From: Gemmatimonadaceae bacterium
Lineage (GTDB): Bacteria > Gemmatimonadota > Gemmatimonadetes > Gemmatimonadales > Gemmatimonadaceae
Direction: 5' to 3'
Assembly: GCA_014377535.1 (NCBI GenBank)
Contig: JACMPK010000073.1
Coordinates: 1 to 39,130, forward strand
Length of the DNA stretch: 39,130 nt
In this document: positions 7,678-15,821 of the stretch, piece after piece
How the letters are laid out: every line of letters starts with the position of its first letter
Position numbering within the stretch: position 1 is the first letter of the stretch
Program-made: the position numbers and the translations under genes
The notes under the pieces: model-generated
Seen by the model: only the letters and a program-made list of their open reading frames with translations
Databases searched by the model: none
What the model was told of the DNA's origin: nothing

Positions 7678-8897
7678 CGTGGCTTGCACCGTGGGCACTC
7701 GGTGCCGGCGCGCTGGGCCTGTTTGGCGTGCTGGCCGCGCACCTGTTGTCGCGCCAGCGGCCGCGTGCGATTGCGCTCGCGACGGCCAGGTTCCTGCCGG
7801 CCGGCATGCTCGAGGCAACGACGGTGCAGCGCGTGCCGATGGACCGCTGGTGGATGCTGCTGCGCATGCTGATCATCGCGCTGCTGGCGCTTGGCGTGGC
7901 ACAGCCGGTGCTGACGGGCACTCGCGTCGACCAGCGCACCGTGCTGCTCCTGGATCGTACGCTGCCGGTCGATGCGCAGCGCGCGGCTCTGGCGACGCTG
8001 CGGGAGGGTGACGCGGTCATTGCGTTCGACACGAATGCAGCGCTGGGCGCGCTGGCAAGCGTGGCACCGGCACGGACGCGTCGCGCATCGCTGAGTGCCG
8101 CGCTGGCGCGCCTGGTACGCTCGCGTGATTCGCTGGCCCGTGATGCGCACTCGCTGCACGTCGCCATCGCGTCGCCGTTCGCGCGCACGAGCCTCGATCC
8201 AGCGACCGAGGCACTGCGTGCGCTGGTGCCGGATTCGATCCGCGTGCTGCAGGTCGCTGCCGCGCCGGATACCGTGCGGCCGACGGCGCGCGGCCCGCTC
8301 ATCGTGCGCGCCGCCGGCGACGATCCGATTGCGGCCGTTGCACAGCTGCTGGGCGACAGCGTGGCCGCGCAGGGCACGATCATCGAGCGACGTGACGTGC
8401 TGACGGCGGACGACTCGCTCGCGGCGACGCACGGCGCAACGATCGTGTGGTGGCCGGCGCGGGTCGCATCGCGCACGCAGTCGCTGCAGGCACTGACCGT
8501 CGTGCGTACGACCTGGATTGCGCCGGTGGCGCCGGATACCGGCTGGCCGCGACCGGCACGCGCACACCCGATCGCCTGGTGGGTCGATGGGTCGGCTGCG
8601 GCATGGATGATGGAGACGGACCTCGGATGCCGCATCGACGTGCGCGCATCGCTGCCGCCCGCCGGTGACCATGTGCTCTCGCTCAGTGCGCAGGCGTGGA
8701 TCGCGGTGCTGGTGCGCAGCTGTGAGCGTGACGCCGGGACGGCCGGTTCAGTACCGGCGTGGCTCGCTCCACCGCCCGCCAGCGCACGCATGATCGAGGA
8801 AGCGTCGTTTGTCTCGGGAGCGGGGAAGTGGCTGGTGGCGGCGGCGATTGCGCTCGCAGCGCTGGAGCTGCTCCTGCGACGAACGGTGCGCGCATGA
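7674..8897 (+). CDS. BatA-type N-terminal double-transmembrane protein
   Basis: A 407-residue inner-membrane protein. Residues 3-24 (WLAPWALGAGALGLFGVLAA) and about 60-78 (MLLRMLIIALLALGVAQPVL) form the double-transmembrane hairpin of BatA-like proteins, with LLSRQRPRAIALATARFLP between. The middle part includes a degenerate VWA-like segment (TVLLLDRTLPVD, without a full MIDAS). A further transmembrane helix lies at about 383-402 (WLVAAAIALAALELLL). The GTG start and ATGA stop overlaps mean it is translated in series with its neighbours. It probably anchors the MoxR/DUF58 complex at the membrane; this is by analogy with other Bat/MoxR operons. Confidence 0.82.
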   Translation: MTWLAPWALGAGALGLFGVLAAHLLSRQRPRAIALATARFLPAGMLEATTVQRVPMDRWWMLLRMLIIALLALGVAQPVLTGTRVDQRTVLLLDRTLPVDAQRAALATLREGDAVIAFDTNAALGALASVAPARTRRASLSAALARLVRSRDSLARDAHSLHVAIASPFARTSLDPATEALRALVPDSIRVLQVAAAPDTVRPTARGPLIVRAAGDDPIAAVAQLLGDSVAAQGTIIERRDVLTADDSLAATHGATIVWWPARVASRTQSLQALTVVRTTWIAPVAPDTGWPRPARAHPIAWWVDGSAAAWMMETDLGCRIDVRASLPPAGDHVLSLSAQAWIAVLVRSCERDAGTAGSVPAWLAPPPASARMIEEASFVSGAGKWLVAAAIALAALELLLRRTVRA

Positions 8898-11020
8898 CGC
8901 CGCTGCAGCTCTGTGCTCGACTGGAGCGGGTGCGCGAAAGTCTGCGCCGCCTGGCGCTCGCGTCGGTTGCGGTGTGGGCGACCGGCAGCTTGGCGCTGGT
9001 GCTGCTGATCGGCGTACTGTTTCGCGTGACGACGGGTCAGCCGTCGCGCGCACTCGTCATCGCGTCGGCGGTCGTCACTGCCATGATCACAGTAGCCTGG
9101 CGGTGGCGCCGTGCGCGGCCGCGCGACATCTCGCGACTCGATGCCGCGATCTGGGTCGAGTCGCTGGCGCCGTCGTTGAAGTATTCCTTGGTCACGCTGG
9201 CCGAACAGGATCGTGCGAGTGATGCAGATCCGCTGCATCGCCGGCTGGCGGCATTCGCGACGCAGACGGCGTGGGAACGTTCAGCCGCCGGTGCACTGCG
9301 CCAGCGTCGCACGCGAGTGCTCGGCCGTCTCGCACTTGCCGTCGCCCTGATCGCCGTCGCGGCTTACCCGTGGAAACTTCGCCACCTCGGCGCCGAAGGG
9401 AATAGTGTCGCCGCCCTGACCCGCATGGCTGACACGCCGACGCCCGCTGGACGGGTGCGCGCGTCGGTGACATTGCTGCCGCCAGGATACACGAATCGCC
9501 CGACGCGTACGCTGGCGTTCGGTGAGACCGTGTCAGTGCTCGCCGGCAGCGTGATCCGCGTGGATGGTGAGGGTTCGCTGGTTGGTACCGCGCTGCTGGT
9601 GCAGGAGTCATCGGACAGCGGCGCAGGCACGCCGCGTTCCGTGCACCGTGCCCCGCAGGATGATGGATGGCGCGGCACCGTGCGCGTGGGGTTCACGCCC
9701 ATCGCGCTGCGCCTCCGCGACGTCATCGGTGAACGCTGGCTGCTGGTCACGCCTGTCGTCGACTCGGCCCCCGTCGCGACGCTGCTGCTGCCCGACGCGG
9801 ACACGCTGGTGTTCGACACGACCGCGATGATCCGCGTGTCAGGCATCGCGCACGACGACATCGCAGTGCGCGACGCGCGCATCGAGTACATCATCTCGAG
9901 CGGCAGCGGCGAGCAGTTCACGTTCAAGTCCGGTGCGCTCGCGACAACGCGCGGCACATCGAGCCGCGACGTGACACTTGCGTCGACGCTGGACCTGGGT
10001 GCGCTGGGCCTGAAGCCGGGTGACCTCATGCACGTGCGTCTCACCGCGCACGATGGCAACACGCTCACCGGTCCGTCACTCGGCACCAGCGAGACGCGCA
10101 CGATCCGCATTCCGCGCACCGATGCGCGCGATTCCGTCGCGGTGGAACAGCTGCCGCCGACACCGGTTGACAAGGGTGTGCTGAGCCAGCGACAGCTGCT
10201 GCTGCTCACGGAACGACTCGTCGCGCGGATACCGCGCATTCCGCCGCCGGTGGTGTTGAACGAGTCGAATCGGATCGGGCTGGATCAGGCGCGACTGCGC
10301 AAGCAGCTGGCAGACATCGTCTTCGCGCGGCTCGGCGACAACCCGAGCGGCGAGCACGCGCACTTCGCCGGCGATGGGCACGATCACTCCGCCGCTGACC
10401 TGGCCAGCCAGTCCACGCCGGAATCGGTGCTGCAGGCTGCGGATCGTGCGACCGGCGGCGTGAGCGGCATGCTCGACTCGCATGGCGACGAGACACCGGT
10501 GGTGGCCGTGAATCGCCCGCTGCTGGAAGCGTACAACGCAATGTGGGACGCCACGCGCGCCTTGCAGGGTGGCGTGCCCCGTGATGCACTCGAGCCGATG
10601 CGTCGCGCACTCGCGGCAATTCAGCGTGCACGATCAGCTGAGCGGATCTATCTACGCGGCACGCCGCCCGCGGCCGTGGTTGACCTGGCGAAGGTGCGCC
10701 TGATCGGCACGGACTCGGCCGCGTTCGAGGCCAGGCGAGCCCTGAACGCATTGCCGGCGCCCGAGCGCCGCATCGCCGAGCGAGTGCTGCGGGGCATTGC
10801 ACTGCTGATCGCGAATGACGGCACGGCGCGCGACTCGCTGCGTTTGGTCCGACTGGATGCATTGAGTGCCGCGCCGACGCTGGCTGCGGCACTGGGTGAC
10901 GCACTCGAAGCGCTCGATCGCGGTCGCGATGCCACGTCGGCGTTGCTGCGCGCGCGTCGCCTCGCGCTGTCGCCGTGGCGCCAGGGCCCCGGCAGCGCGC
11001 TCTGGCTCGGCGCGCCATGA
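8894..11020 (+). CDS. Large membrane protein, DUF4175-like
   Basis: A 708-residue protein starting at ATG 8894, overlapping the previous stop as ATGA. Hydrophobic helices lie at about 21-43, 53-70 and 143-160. The remaining ~540 residues are extracytoplasmic, with beta-rich segments (RVRASVTLLPPGYTNRPTRT) and a helical C-terminal half rich in Arg and Ala. The topology and the position between a BatA-type protein and DUF4159 match the DUF4175-like member of such operons; the family assignment is by context and architecture rather than a specific motif. A His-rich patch (GEHAHFAGDGHDHS, near residues 485-498) is unusual and might bind metal. Confidence 0.72.
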   Translation: MTPLQLCARLERVRESLRRLALASVAVWATGSLALVLLIGVLFRVTTGQPSRALVIASAVVTAMITVAWRWRRARPRDISRLDAAIWVESLAPSLKYSLVTLAEQDRASDADPLHRRLAAFATQTAWERSAAGALRQRRTRVLGRLALAVALIAVAAYPWKLRHLGAEGNSVAALTRMADTPTPAGRVRASVTLLPPGYTNRPTRTLAFGETVSVLAGSVIRVDGEGSLVGTALLVQESSDSGAGTPRSVHRAPQDDGWRGTVRVGFTPIALRLRDVIGERWLLVTPVVDSAPVATLLLPDADTLVFDTTAMIRVSGIAHDDIAVRDARIEYIISSGSGEQFTFKSGALATTRGTSSRDVTLASTLDLGALGLKPGDLMHVRLTAHDGNTLTGPSLGTSETRTIRIPRTDARDSVAVEQLPPTPVDKGVLSQRQLLLLTERLVARIPRIPPPVVLNESNRIGLDQARLRKQLADIVFARLGDNPSGEHAHFAGDGHDHSAADLASQSTPESVLQAADRATGGVSGMLDSHGDETPVVAVNRPLLEAYNAMWDATRALQGGVPRDALEPMRRALAAIQRARSAERIYLRGTPPAAVVDLAKVRLIGTDSAAFEARRALNALPAPERRIAERVLRGIALLIANDGTARDSLRLVRLDALSAAPTLAAALGDALEALDRGRDATSALLRARRLALSPWRQGPGSALWLGAP

Positions 11021-11634
11021 GCGACATGCGCTTCACCTTCGCGACCGTGCAATACGAATCCGGTGACTGGGATTCGGCGCCGTTGCTCGCGGCCAACGTG
11101 ATCGACGCGGTCGCACGCTATACGAGCATCGACGTCGCGCCATCCGGTGCGATCGTGCCGCTGTCGTCAGCGGCAATGCTGCGATACCCGCTGGCATTCA
11201 TGACCGGGCACCTTCCGGTGCGTTTCACGGCGGCCGAGCGGGCCATGCTGCGCAAGTATTGCGACCGGGGCGGGCTGCTGTTCGTGGATGATCACAACCA
11301 CGACATCGACGGCGTGTTCCACAAAACGGCGACGGAGGAACTGACGCAGGTGCTCGGCCCGTTGCAGAACATCGCCACCACGCACCCGTTGTATCGGTCG
11401 TTCTTCACCTTTCAGGACGGCCCGCCCACCACGTCGCACGAGCTGAATGGTTGGGGCGACAACCTCGTGCACGATCACCTGCAGGGGATCGAGCGGAATG
11501 GCCGGCTGGCGGTGATCTACAGCAGCAAGGATTACAGCTCTGAGTGGTCGTTTCATCCCGAGAACAAGCGGTTTCTGTCCGTGGACAACACCCGTTTCGG
11601 CGTGAACCTGGTGGTGTATGCGCTCACGCGCTGA
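11017..11634 (+). CDS. DUF4159 protein
   Basis: A 205-residue protein. Diagnostic features are FTFATVQYESGDWDSAPLLAAN at the start, LAFMTGHLPVRFTAAERAML in the middle, and GGLLFVDDHNHDIDGVF. The last of these resembles the acidic/His loop of this family, whose fold is related to class I glutamine amidotransferases but lacks the catalytic cysteine. The C-terminus ends with RFGVNLVVYALTR, typical for DUF4159. There is no signal peptide in this short version. Its start overlaps the previous stop as ATGA, and the next gene begins 17 bases inside its 3' end. The role is unknown; it is a constant member of MoxR/DUF58/BatA operons. Confidence 0.85.
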   Translation: MSDMRFTFATVQYESGDWDSAPLLAANVIDAVARYTSIDVAPSGAIVPLSSAAMLRYPLAFMTGHLPVRFTAAERAMLRKYCDRGGLLFVDDHNHDIDGVFHKTATEELTQVLGPLQNIATTHPLYRSFFTFQDGPPTTSHELNGWGDNLVHDHLQGIERNGRLAVIYSSKDYSSEWSFHPENKRFLSVDNTRFGVNLVVYALTR

Positions 11635-13009
11635 GTGGCGTGCGGACGCGCTGGCCGCCAGTGAATCGTCGACGCAGGATGTCGTGCGCATCGCCGGCGG
11701 CATGCTGCATGTCACCGGCCTGCTGTGCATGCTGCTGCTTGCATGGCGGCTTTTCATGCCGCGCGCGCCCGAGCACACCGCGGTGCAGGTCGGCGCGAAC
11801 GGAGTGCTCGATGTGCCCGTACCGCAGCTGTTGCGTGTGCAATCCGATTCTGTCCGCGTCTCAATGCTCGCACCGCCCGATGCGCGCACCCGCGCGTTGC
11901 TGCGTGCTATGCGTGGTAGCGGGCGCCGTCTTTCGCTCAGTGCACCAGCAGTGTTGTCACCCATTGCGGTGGCGGTGGAGGAGGAGTGGCGCGCCAGCGG
12001 CGGGACGCGTGTGCAGGTCGCGAGCCGCGGACGCGCGCTGCTGGCGATCAGCGACGCCGCAGGCCTCGTGGACTCGCTCACCGTGGACAGCGCGGGCATT
12101 CGCACACGATCCGGCCCGGTGCAGGGCGCGCTGCATGTCGATGCGCGTGCGACGCATGCAGCGAGTGCATCGCTGACCGCCGGTGCGCCGGAGGTTGCGC
12201 GCGTGCTGGTCGCAGGCGGCGTGTCGTGGGAGTCACGCTTCGTCATCGCGGCACTGGAAGAGGCGGGCTGGCCCGTGGATGCATCGATCGTGCTCTCGCC
12301 GAAGGTGACCGTCTCGCAGGGAGCTTCACGCACGCCCTCGCGCCGTCGGCATGCGATCGTCGTAGTGCTGCCCGGCGCGCCATCATCCGTCACGGCGGCA
12401 CTGCCGGAATTCGTGCGCGCTGGTGGCGGTGTGGTGATTGTCGGTGATGCGGCGCGCCTCGCATCGCTCGCGGCAATCCGCGCTGGCGCGCCGGGTGCGA
12501 CGATCGCAGGCAAGGCGGGCGCGGAAGTCTCCGATGCGCCGCGGCATGGCCTGGATCTCGTGCCGATCGTGACACTCGCCGCCGGCAGCGTGGTGCTCGA
12601 AGTACGCGATGGTCGCACCGCGACGGCCGCGCGACGAGTTGGGGCGGGGCGCGTGGTGCAGGTGGGCTACGACAACTCGTGGCTCTGGCGCATGGCCGGC
12701 GACGATGATGCGCCGCTCGCGCACCGCCGCTGGTGGACGTCGGTGTTGTCCGGCGTCGTGCCTCTGGCTGCTCCTGTGCACCGCGGTGCCGCAGACGCGG
12801 AGCATGACACGCTGGACGCTGCGCCCTTGGCTGCACTCGCGCGTGACCTTGGCCTGCCGCAGGTGCGCGTGGAGTTAGAGAGGGCCGTCGAGGGTCGCAC
12901 GCGCACCGCGACTATGCTTGAATGGCTCGATGTGCGTTGGCTCCTGCTTGCAATCGTGCTGTCACTGGTGGCGTCATGGACGCTGCGACGCTGGAGAGGA
13001 TTGGCATGA
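11618..13009 (+). CDS. Membrane-anchored glutamine-amidotransferase-like protein
   Basis: A 463-residue protein with one transmembrane helix near residues 30-47 (VTGLLCMLLLAWRLFM) and another at the C-terminus (WLLLAIVLSLVASWTL). Between them lies a beta-rich part and then a segment with a class I amidotransferase-like fold: RVLVAGGVSWESRFVIAALE, SVTAALPEFVRAGGGVVIVG and GAGRVVQVGYDNSW. I see no catalytic Cys-His pair, so it is probably non-enzymatic. Its start overlaps the DUF4159 gene by 17 bases and its stop overlaps the next ATG. The topology matches the last membrane component of MoxR/BatA-type operons. Confidence 0.72.
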   Translation: MRSRAEWRADALAASESSTQDVVRIAGGMLHVTGLLCMLLLAWRLFMPRAPEHTAVQVGANGVLDVPVPQLLRVQSDSVRVSMLAPPDARTRALLRAMRGSGRRLSLSAPAVLSPIAVAVEEEWRASGGTRVQVASRGRALLAISDAAGLVDSLTVDSAGIRTRSGPVQGALHVDARATHAASASLTAGAPEVARVLVAGGVSWESRFVIAALEEAGWPVDASIVLSPKVTVSQGASRTPSRRRHAIVVVLPGAPSSVTAALPEFVRAGGGVVIVGDAARLASLAAIRAGAPGATIAGKAGAEVSDAPRHGLDLVPIVTLAAGSVVLEVRDGRTATAARRVGAGRVVQVGYDNSWLWRMAGDDDAPLAHRRWWTSVLSGVVPLAAPVHRGAADAEHDTLDAAPLAALARDLGLPQVRVELERAVEGRTRTATMLEWLDVRWLLLAIVLSLVASWTLRRWRGLA

Positions 13010-13932
13010 CGGTCGCTTATGTGTCGCATTCCGATTGCGGTCGCCATGACACCGGGTGGAATCATCCCGAGCATGTGGGCCGGCTGCGAGCCATTCCGCG
13101 CGCACTGCGCTACGACTTCGACCTCTTCGACACGATCGAGCATCGCGAGGGACGTCACGCCACCATCGACGAGCTCGCACTGGCACATGACCGCGCATAC
13201 GTGGAGCGCGTGAAGCTGCTCGCGGAATCGGGCGGCGGTCGCCTCGATCCGGATACGCCGGTGAGCGAGGGGAGCTGGGATGCGGCGATGGCGGGCGCCG
13301 GGTGCGTGCTGGACGCAATCGACTGGGCGTTCGACGGCAGTGTGACGCGCAGTTTCTGTGCGGTGCGTCCGCCGGGACATCACGCCCTGCGCGCCTCGGG
13401 CATGGGCTTCTGCCTGTTCGGCAACATCGGCGTGGGGGCGCACTATGCGCGCACGCGTCACGGTGCGTCGCGGGTGTTGATCGTGGACTGGGACGTGCAC
13501 CATGGCAACGGTACGCAGGAGCTGGTGCAGAACGATGCAGGCATCCGGTTCGTGAGCATGCACCAGGCGCCCTGGTATCCGGGCAGTGGCGCCGCCGACG
13601 ATCGCGGTCCGCACGACAACGTCTGGAACGTGCCGATGGCTGCCGCGTTGCCGGCGTCGGCGTATGTCGACGCGCTCACGGCGGCCATTGACGCGGCGAC
13701 TGTTGACTGGACACCCGACCTGGTGCTCCTCTCTGCCGGATTTGATTCGCTCGCTGGTGACCCATTGGGCGGATTCACGCTGGAGCTGGAGCACATCGAC
13801 CAGCTCACGCGGCTGCTCGTCTCGCGCGCGACCTTGTGGTGCGGCGGTCGTATGGTCAGTGCGCTGGAAGGTGGATACGACCCGGTGCGGCTCGGTGATG
13901 CCTGCGTGACGCACCTGCGGGCGTTGCGATAG
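13006..13932 (+). CDS. Histone-deacetylase-family (acetoin utilisation/acetylpolyamine-type) hydrolase
   Basis: A 308-residue cytoplasmic zinc hydrolase. Conserved blocks are HPEHVGRL near the start, the paired active-site histidines in RPPGHHA, the metal ligands in DWDVHHGNGTQ and AGFDSLAGDPLGG, and the C-terminal ALEGGYD tyrosine. All catalytic residues seem present. GGAGAGGA lies just before ATG 13006, which overlaps the previous stop as ATGA. It is therefore the last gene of the MoxR operon rather than a separate unit. Substrates of bacterial members include acetylated lysines and acetylpolyamines; which applies here is unknown. Confidence 0.92.
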   Translation: MTVAYVSHSDCGRHDTGWNHPEHVGRLRAIPRALRYDFDLFDTIEHREGRHATIDELALAHDRAYVERVKLLAESGGGRLDPDTPVSEGSWDAAMAGAGCVLDAIDWAFDGSVTRSFCAVRPPGHHALRASGMGFCLFGNIGVGAHYARTRHGASRVLIVDWDVHHGNGTQELVQNDAGIRFVSMHQAPWYPGSGAADDRGPHDNVWNVPMAAALPASAYVDALTAAIDAATVDWTPDLVLLSAGFDSLAGDPLGGFTLELEHIDQLTRLLVSRATLWCGGRMVSALEGGYDPVRLGDACVTHLRALR

Positions 13933-13948
13933 TCGCTGGACGCATCGG

Positions 13949-13954
13949 TATCTT
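13949..13954 (+). promoter_or_regulatory. Likely -10 before the corA leader ORF
   Basis: TATCTT followed by GCGC lies four bases before three consecutive ATG codons (13959, 13962, 13965). TTGCGA at 13924-13929 is a weak -35 with 19-base spacing. Transcription would begin at or next to the small leader ORF. Confidence 0.45.
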
Positions 13955-13958
13955 GCGC

Positions 13959-13997
13959 ATGATGATGCCTACCCGATTGGCCCAGGTCGTGTCGTGA
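13959..13997 (+). CDS. Possible 12-residue leader peptide overlapping corA
   Basis: The short frame encodes MMMPTRLAQVVS. Its TGA (13995-13997) overlaps the corA GTG start in a GTGA arrangement. None of its three ATG codons is in frame with corA. It lies four bases after a good TATCTT element, so the transcript could be leaderless. It may couple translation of corA, or it may be fortuitous; no attenuator hairpin was identified. Confidence 0.4.
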   Translation: MMMPTRLAQVVS

Positions 13998-15121
13998 GTC
14001 GCCGACGCTCGCGAAGCAACGAGCCGCCGCGTCTCCGCCGCGGCGACGCCACGCGCAAGGTCAGCCATCAGATGCTCGAAGCGCAGCGGGCCGAGCAGCG
14101 GGGCGAGCTACCGCGCCCGACGGTCGCGCCGAGCAGCATGCCGCGCATCGTCTACGCGGTGCCCGGGGCTCCGGTGCGCACCGATCTGCATCCTGCCATG
14201 CTGCGGGAGCTGGTCGTGCGCGAAGGATTTCCCGGCGTGCTTTGGGTGGACATCGATAATGAGAGCCGGCACCAGGTCGCGCTGCTCGAGAAGGTGTTCG
14301 ACTTTCATCCGCTCGCAGTCGAGGACGCACTGAATCCGCAGAGCCGCGTCAAGATCGACGCCTACCGGAACTCGCTGTTCGTGATCGTCCGCGGCTTGCG
14401 TTTCTGCGAAAACACGGATGATCCGTACGACGTCGAGACGTACAACCTCTGCTTCTTCATGGCGAAGAACCTGCTCGTGACCGTGCACTCGGGTCCCAGC
14501 GTCCCCGTCGATGTGGTCTACGAGCGCATGGTCGCGAACCCCGATCAGCTCGAACGCGGTGCCGAGCGTGTGGCGCATGCCTTGATGGACATCACCGTGG
14601 ACGAGTACTTCCCGGTGCTCGACAAGATCGACGAGTTCGTCGACGGCCTCGAGGAGCGTGTGTATCAGCGCTTCGATCAGGATGTCATGCGCGACGTGTT
14701 CGCCGTGAAGCGGCTGGTGCTGGCCATGCGCCGGCACCTCATGCCGCAGCGCGAAGTGTTCAGCGTGCTCACGAATCGGCCCACGCCGTTCCTGCCGCCG
14801 GAGTCGCAGGTCTGGTTCCGCGACATCTACGATCACGTGCTCCGCATCAACGATTCCGTCGACACCTATCGCGAACTGCTGGCCAACGTGATGGACAGCT
14901 ACCTCTCGCAGGTGTCCAACCGTCTCGGTCAGGTCACGAAGGGCCTCAGCGTCATCGCGACGCTGAGCGTGCCGTTCGTCGTGGTGAGCGGCATGTGGGG
15001 CATGAACTTCGAGCACATCCCGCTGTCAGGGCAAGCGCACGGCTTCTGGATCATGCTCGCCGTGCAGCTCGGGCTTGGCGGGTTCCTGATCTGGCTGCTG
15101 CGCCGATGGGGACTGCTGTGA
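13994..15121 (+). CDS. corA: CorA-family magnesium/cobalt transporter
   Basis: A 375-residue inner-membrane channel for Mg2+ and related divalent ions. The large N-terminal cytoplasmic domain includes VLWVDIDNESRHQVALLEKVF and FHPLAVEDALNPQSRVKIDAY, standard for CorA. The long stalk helix leads to the first membrane helix (VIATLSVPFVVVSGMWGMNF) with the GMN signature, then FEHIPL, and the second helix (IMLAVQLGLGGFLIWLL). It ends in a basic tail. The N-terminal 45 residues are Arg-rich. The GTG start has AGG seven bases upstream and overlaps the leader ORF. Its own stop overlaps a GTG start of the next gene (GTGA). Confidence 0.93.
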   Translation: MSRRRSRSNEPPRLRRGDATRKVSHQMLEAQRAEQRGELPRPTVAPSSMPRIVYAVPGAPVRTDLHPAMLRELVVREGFPGVLWVDIDNESRHQVALLEKVFDFHPLAVEDALNPQSRVKIDAYRNSLFVIVRGLRFCENTDDPYDVETYNLCFFMAKNLLVTVHSGPSVPVDVVYERMVANPDQLERGAERVAHALMDITVDEYFPVLDKIDEFVDGLEERVYQRFDQDVMRDVFAVKRLVLAMRRHLMPQREVFSVLTNRPTPFLPPESQVWFRDIYDHVLRINDSVDTYRELLANVMDSYLSQVSNRLGQVTKGLSVIATLSVPFVVVSGMWGMNFEHIPLSGQAHGFWIMLAVQLGLGGFLIWLLRRWGLL

Positions 15122-15789
15122 CACCCATCACCTCCGCCTCTTCGACGGCCATCGCCGGCGGCCGCAGCGTGGCATTGCGCCTGCTGGGTGTGGTGCCGGA
15201 AGCGCGGCTGGACGACAGTGTCCGCGCGGCGGCCGACGGGGCGCATGGCATCGCCTTCCGGGGCGTTGCTGCGATCGTCCGGCCATGTGCCACGCGCAAC
15301 GAGCAGCCCAGCCAGGACGGCATGCTCGAGCATCATGCCGTGGTCGCGCGCGTGGCGAAGGTGGCGACGCTGCTCCCGGCGCCGCCGCTGACGACCTTTC
15401 GCACCGCCTCCAGCGCGCTGCATTGGCTGGAGCTGCATGCGGTCGCGCTCACTGATGGGCTTGCCTGGGTGGACGGGCGCTGCGGTGCGCGGGTCACCGC
15501 CGAGCGCGATCTTGCCGGCGTCACCTCCGACCCGAGCGTGCTGCCGCCCTCGGCCGCCGCTATCGAGTCGTTCCGCACACTCCGGCGTTACGCGGCGGCC
15601 ACCGTACCTGTCTCGTCTGACATGGCGGGCGACGGGACAACCATTGCCAGCCAGGCATTTCTCGTCGATCGCCTGTCGTGGGACCGCTTTGCTGCCGAGG
15701 TTCTGGCAGAGGACCTGCGGTCGCCGGGGCTGACCTTGCGGCTCACCGGGCCATGGCCGCTCTACGACTTCGTGCGACTGCAGTTCTAG
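15118..15789 (+). CDS. Lone GvpL/GvpF-family protein
   Basis: A 223-residue protein from GTG 15118, which overlaps the corA stop as GTGA; ATG 15106 is an alternative. It matches gas-vesicle GvpL/GvpF proteins in layout: an N-terminal half (HHAVVARVAKVATLLPAPP, TFRTASSALHWLELHAVAL) and the hallmark C-terminus LTGPWPLYDFV near residues 210-220. The segment AFLVDRLSWDRFAAEV is also typical. No gvpA or other gas-vesicle gene is present here. It is fused in translation to corA and precedes the kinase by 32 bases. The family assignment is from the motif; the function outside gas vesicles is unknown. Confidence 0.7.
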   Translation: MTPITSASSTAIAGGRSVALRLLGVVPEARLDDSVRAAADGAHGIAFRGVAAIVRPCATRNEQPSQDGMLEHHAVVARVAKVATLLPAPPLTTFRTASSALHWLELHAVALTDGLAWVDGRCGARVTAERDLAGVTSDPSVLPPSAAAIESFRTLRRYAAATVPVSSDMAGDGTTIASQAFLVDRLSWDRFAAEVLAEDLRSPGLTLRLTGPWPLYDFVRLQF

Positions 15790-15821
15790 CGATCGAACCT
15801 TTCTGCCTGAGCACGTCCTGC

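Noticed and set aside
6765..9238. Very long minus-strand open frames opposite the MoxR operon (635 and 610 codons)
   Set aside because: They are antisense to well-supported genes and are His/Arg/Ala/Ser-rich with no domains, as expected from GC-rich third positions on the coding strand.
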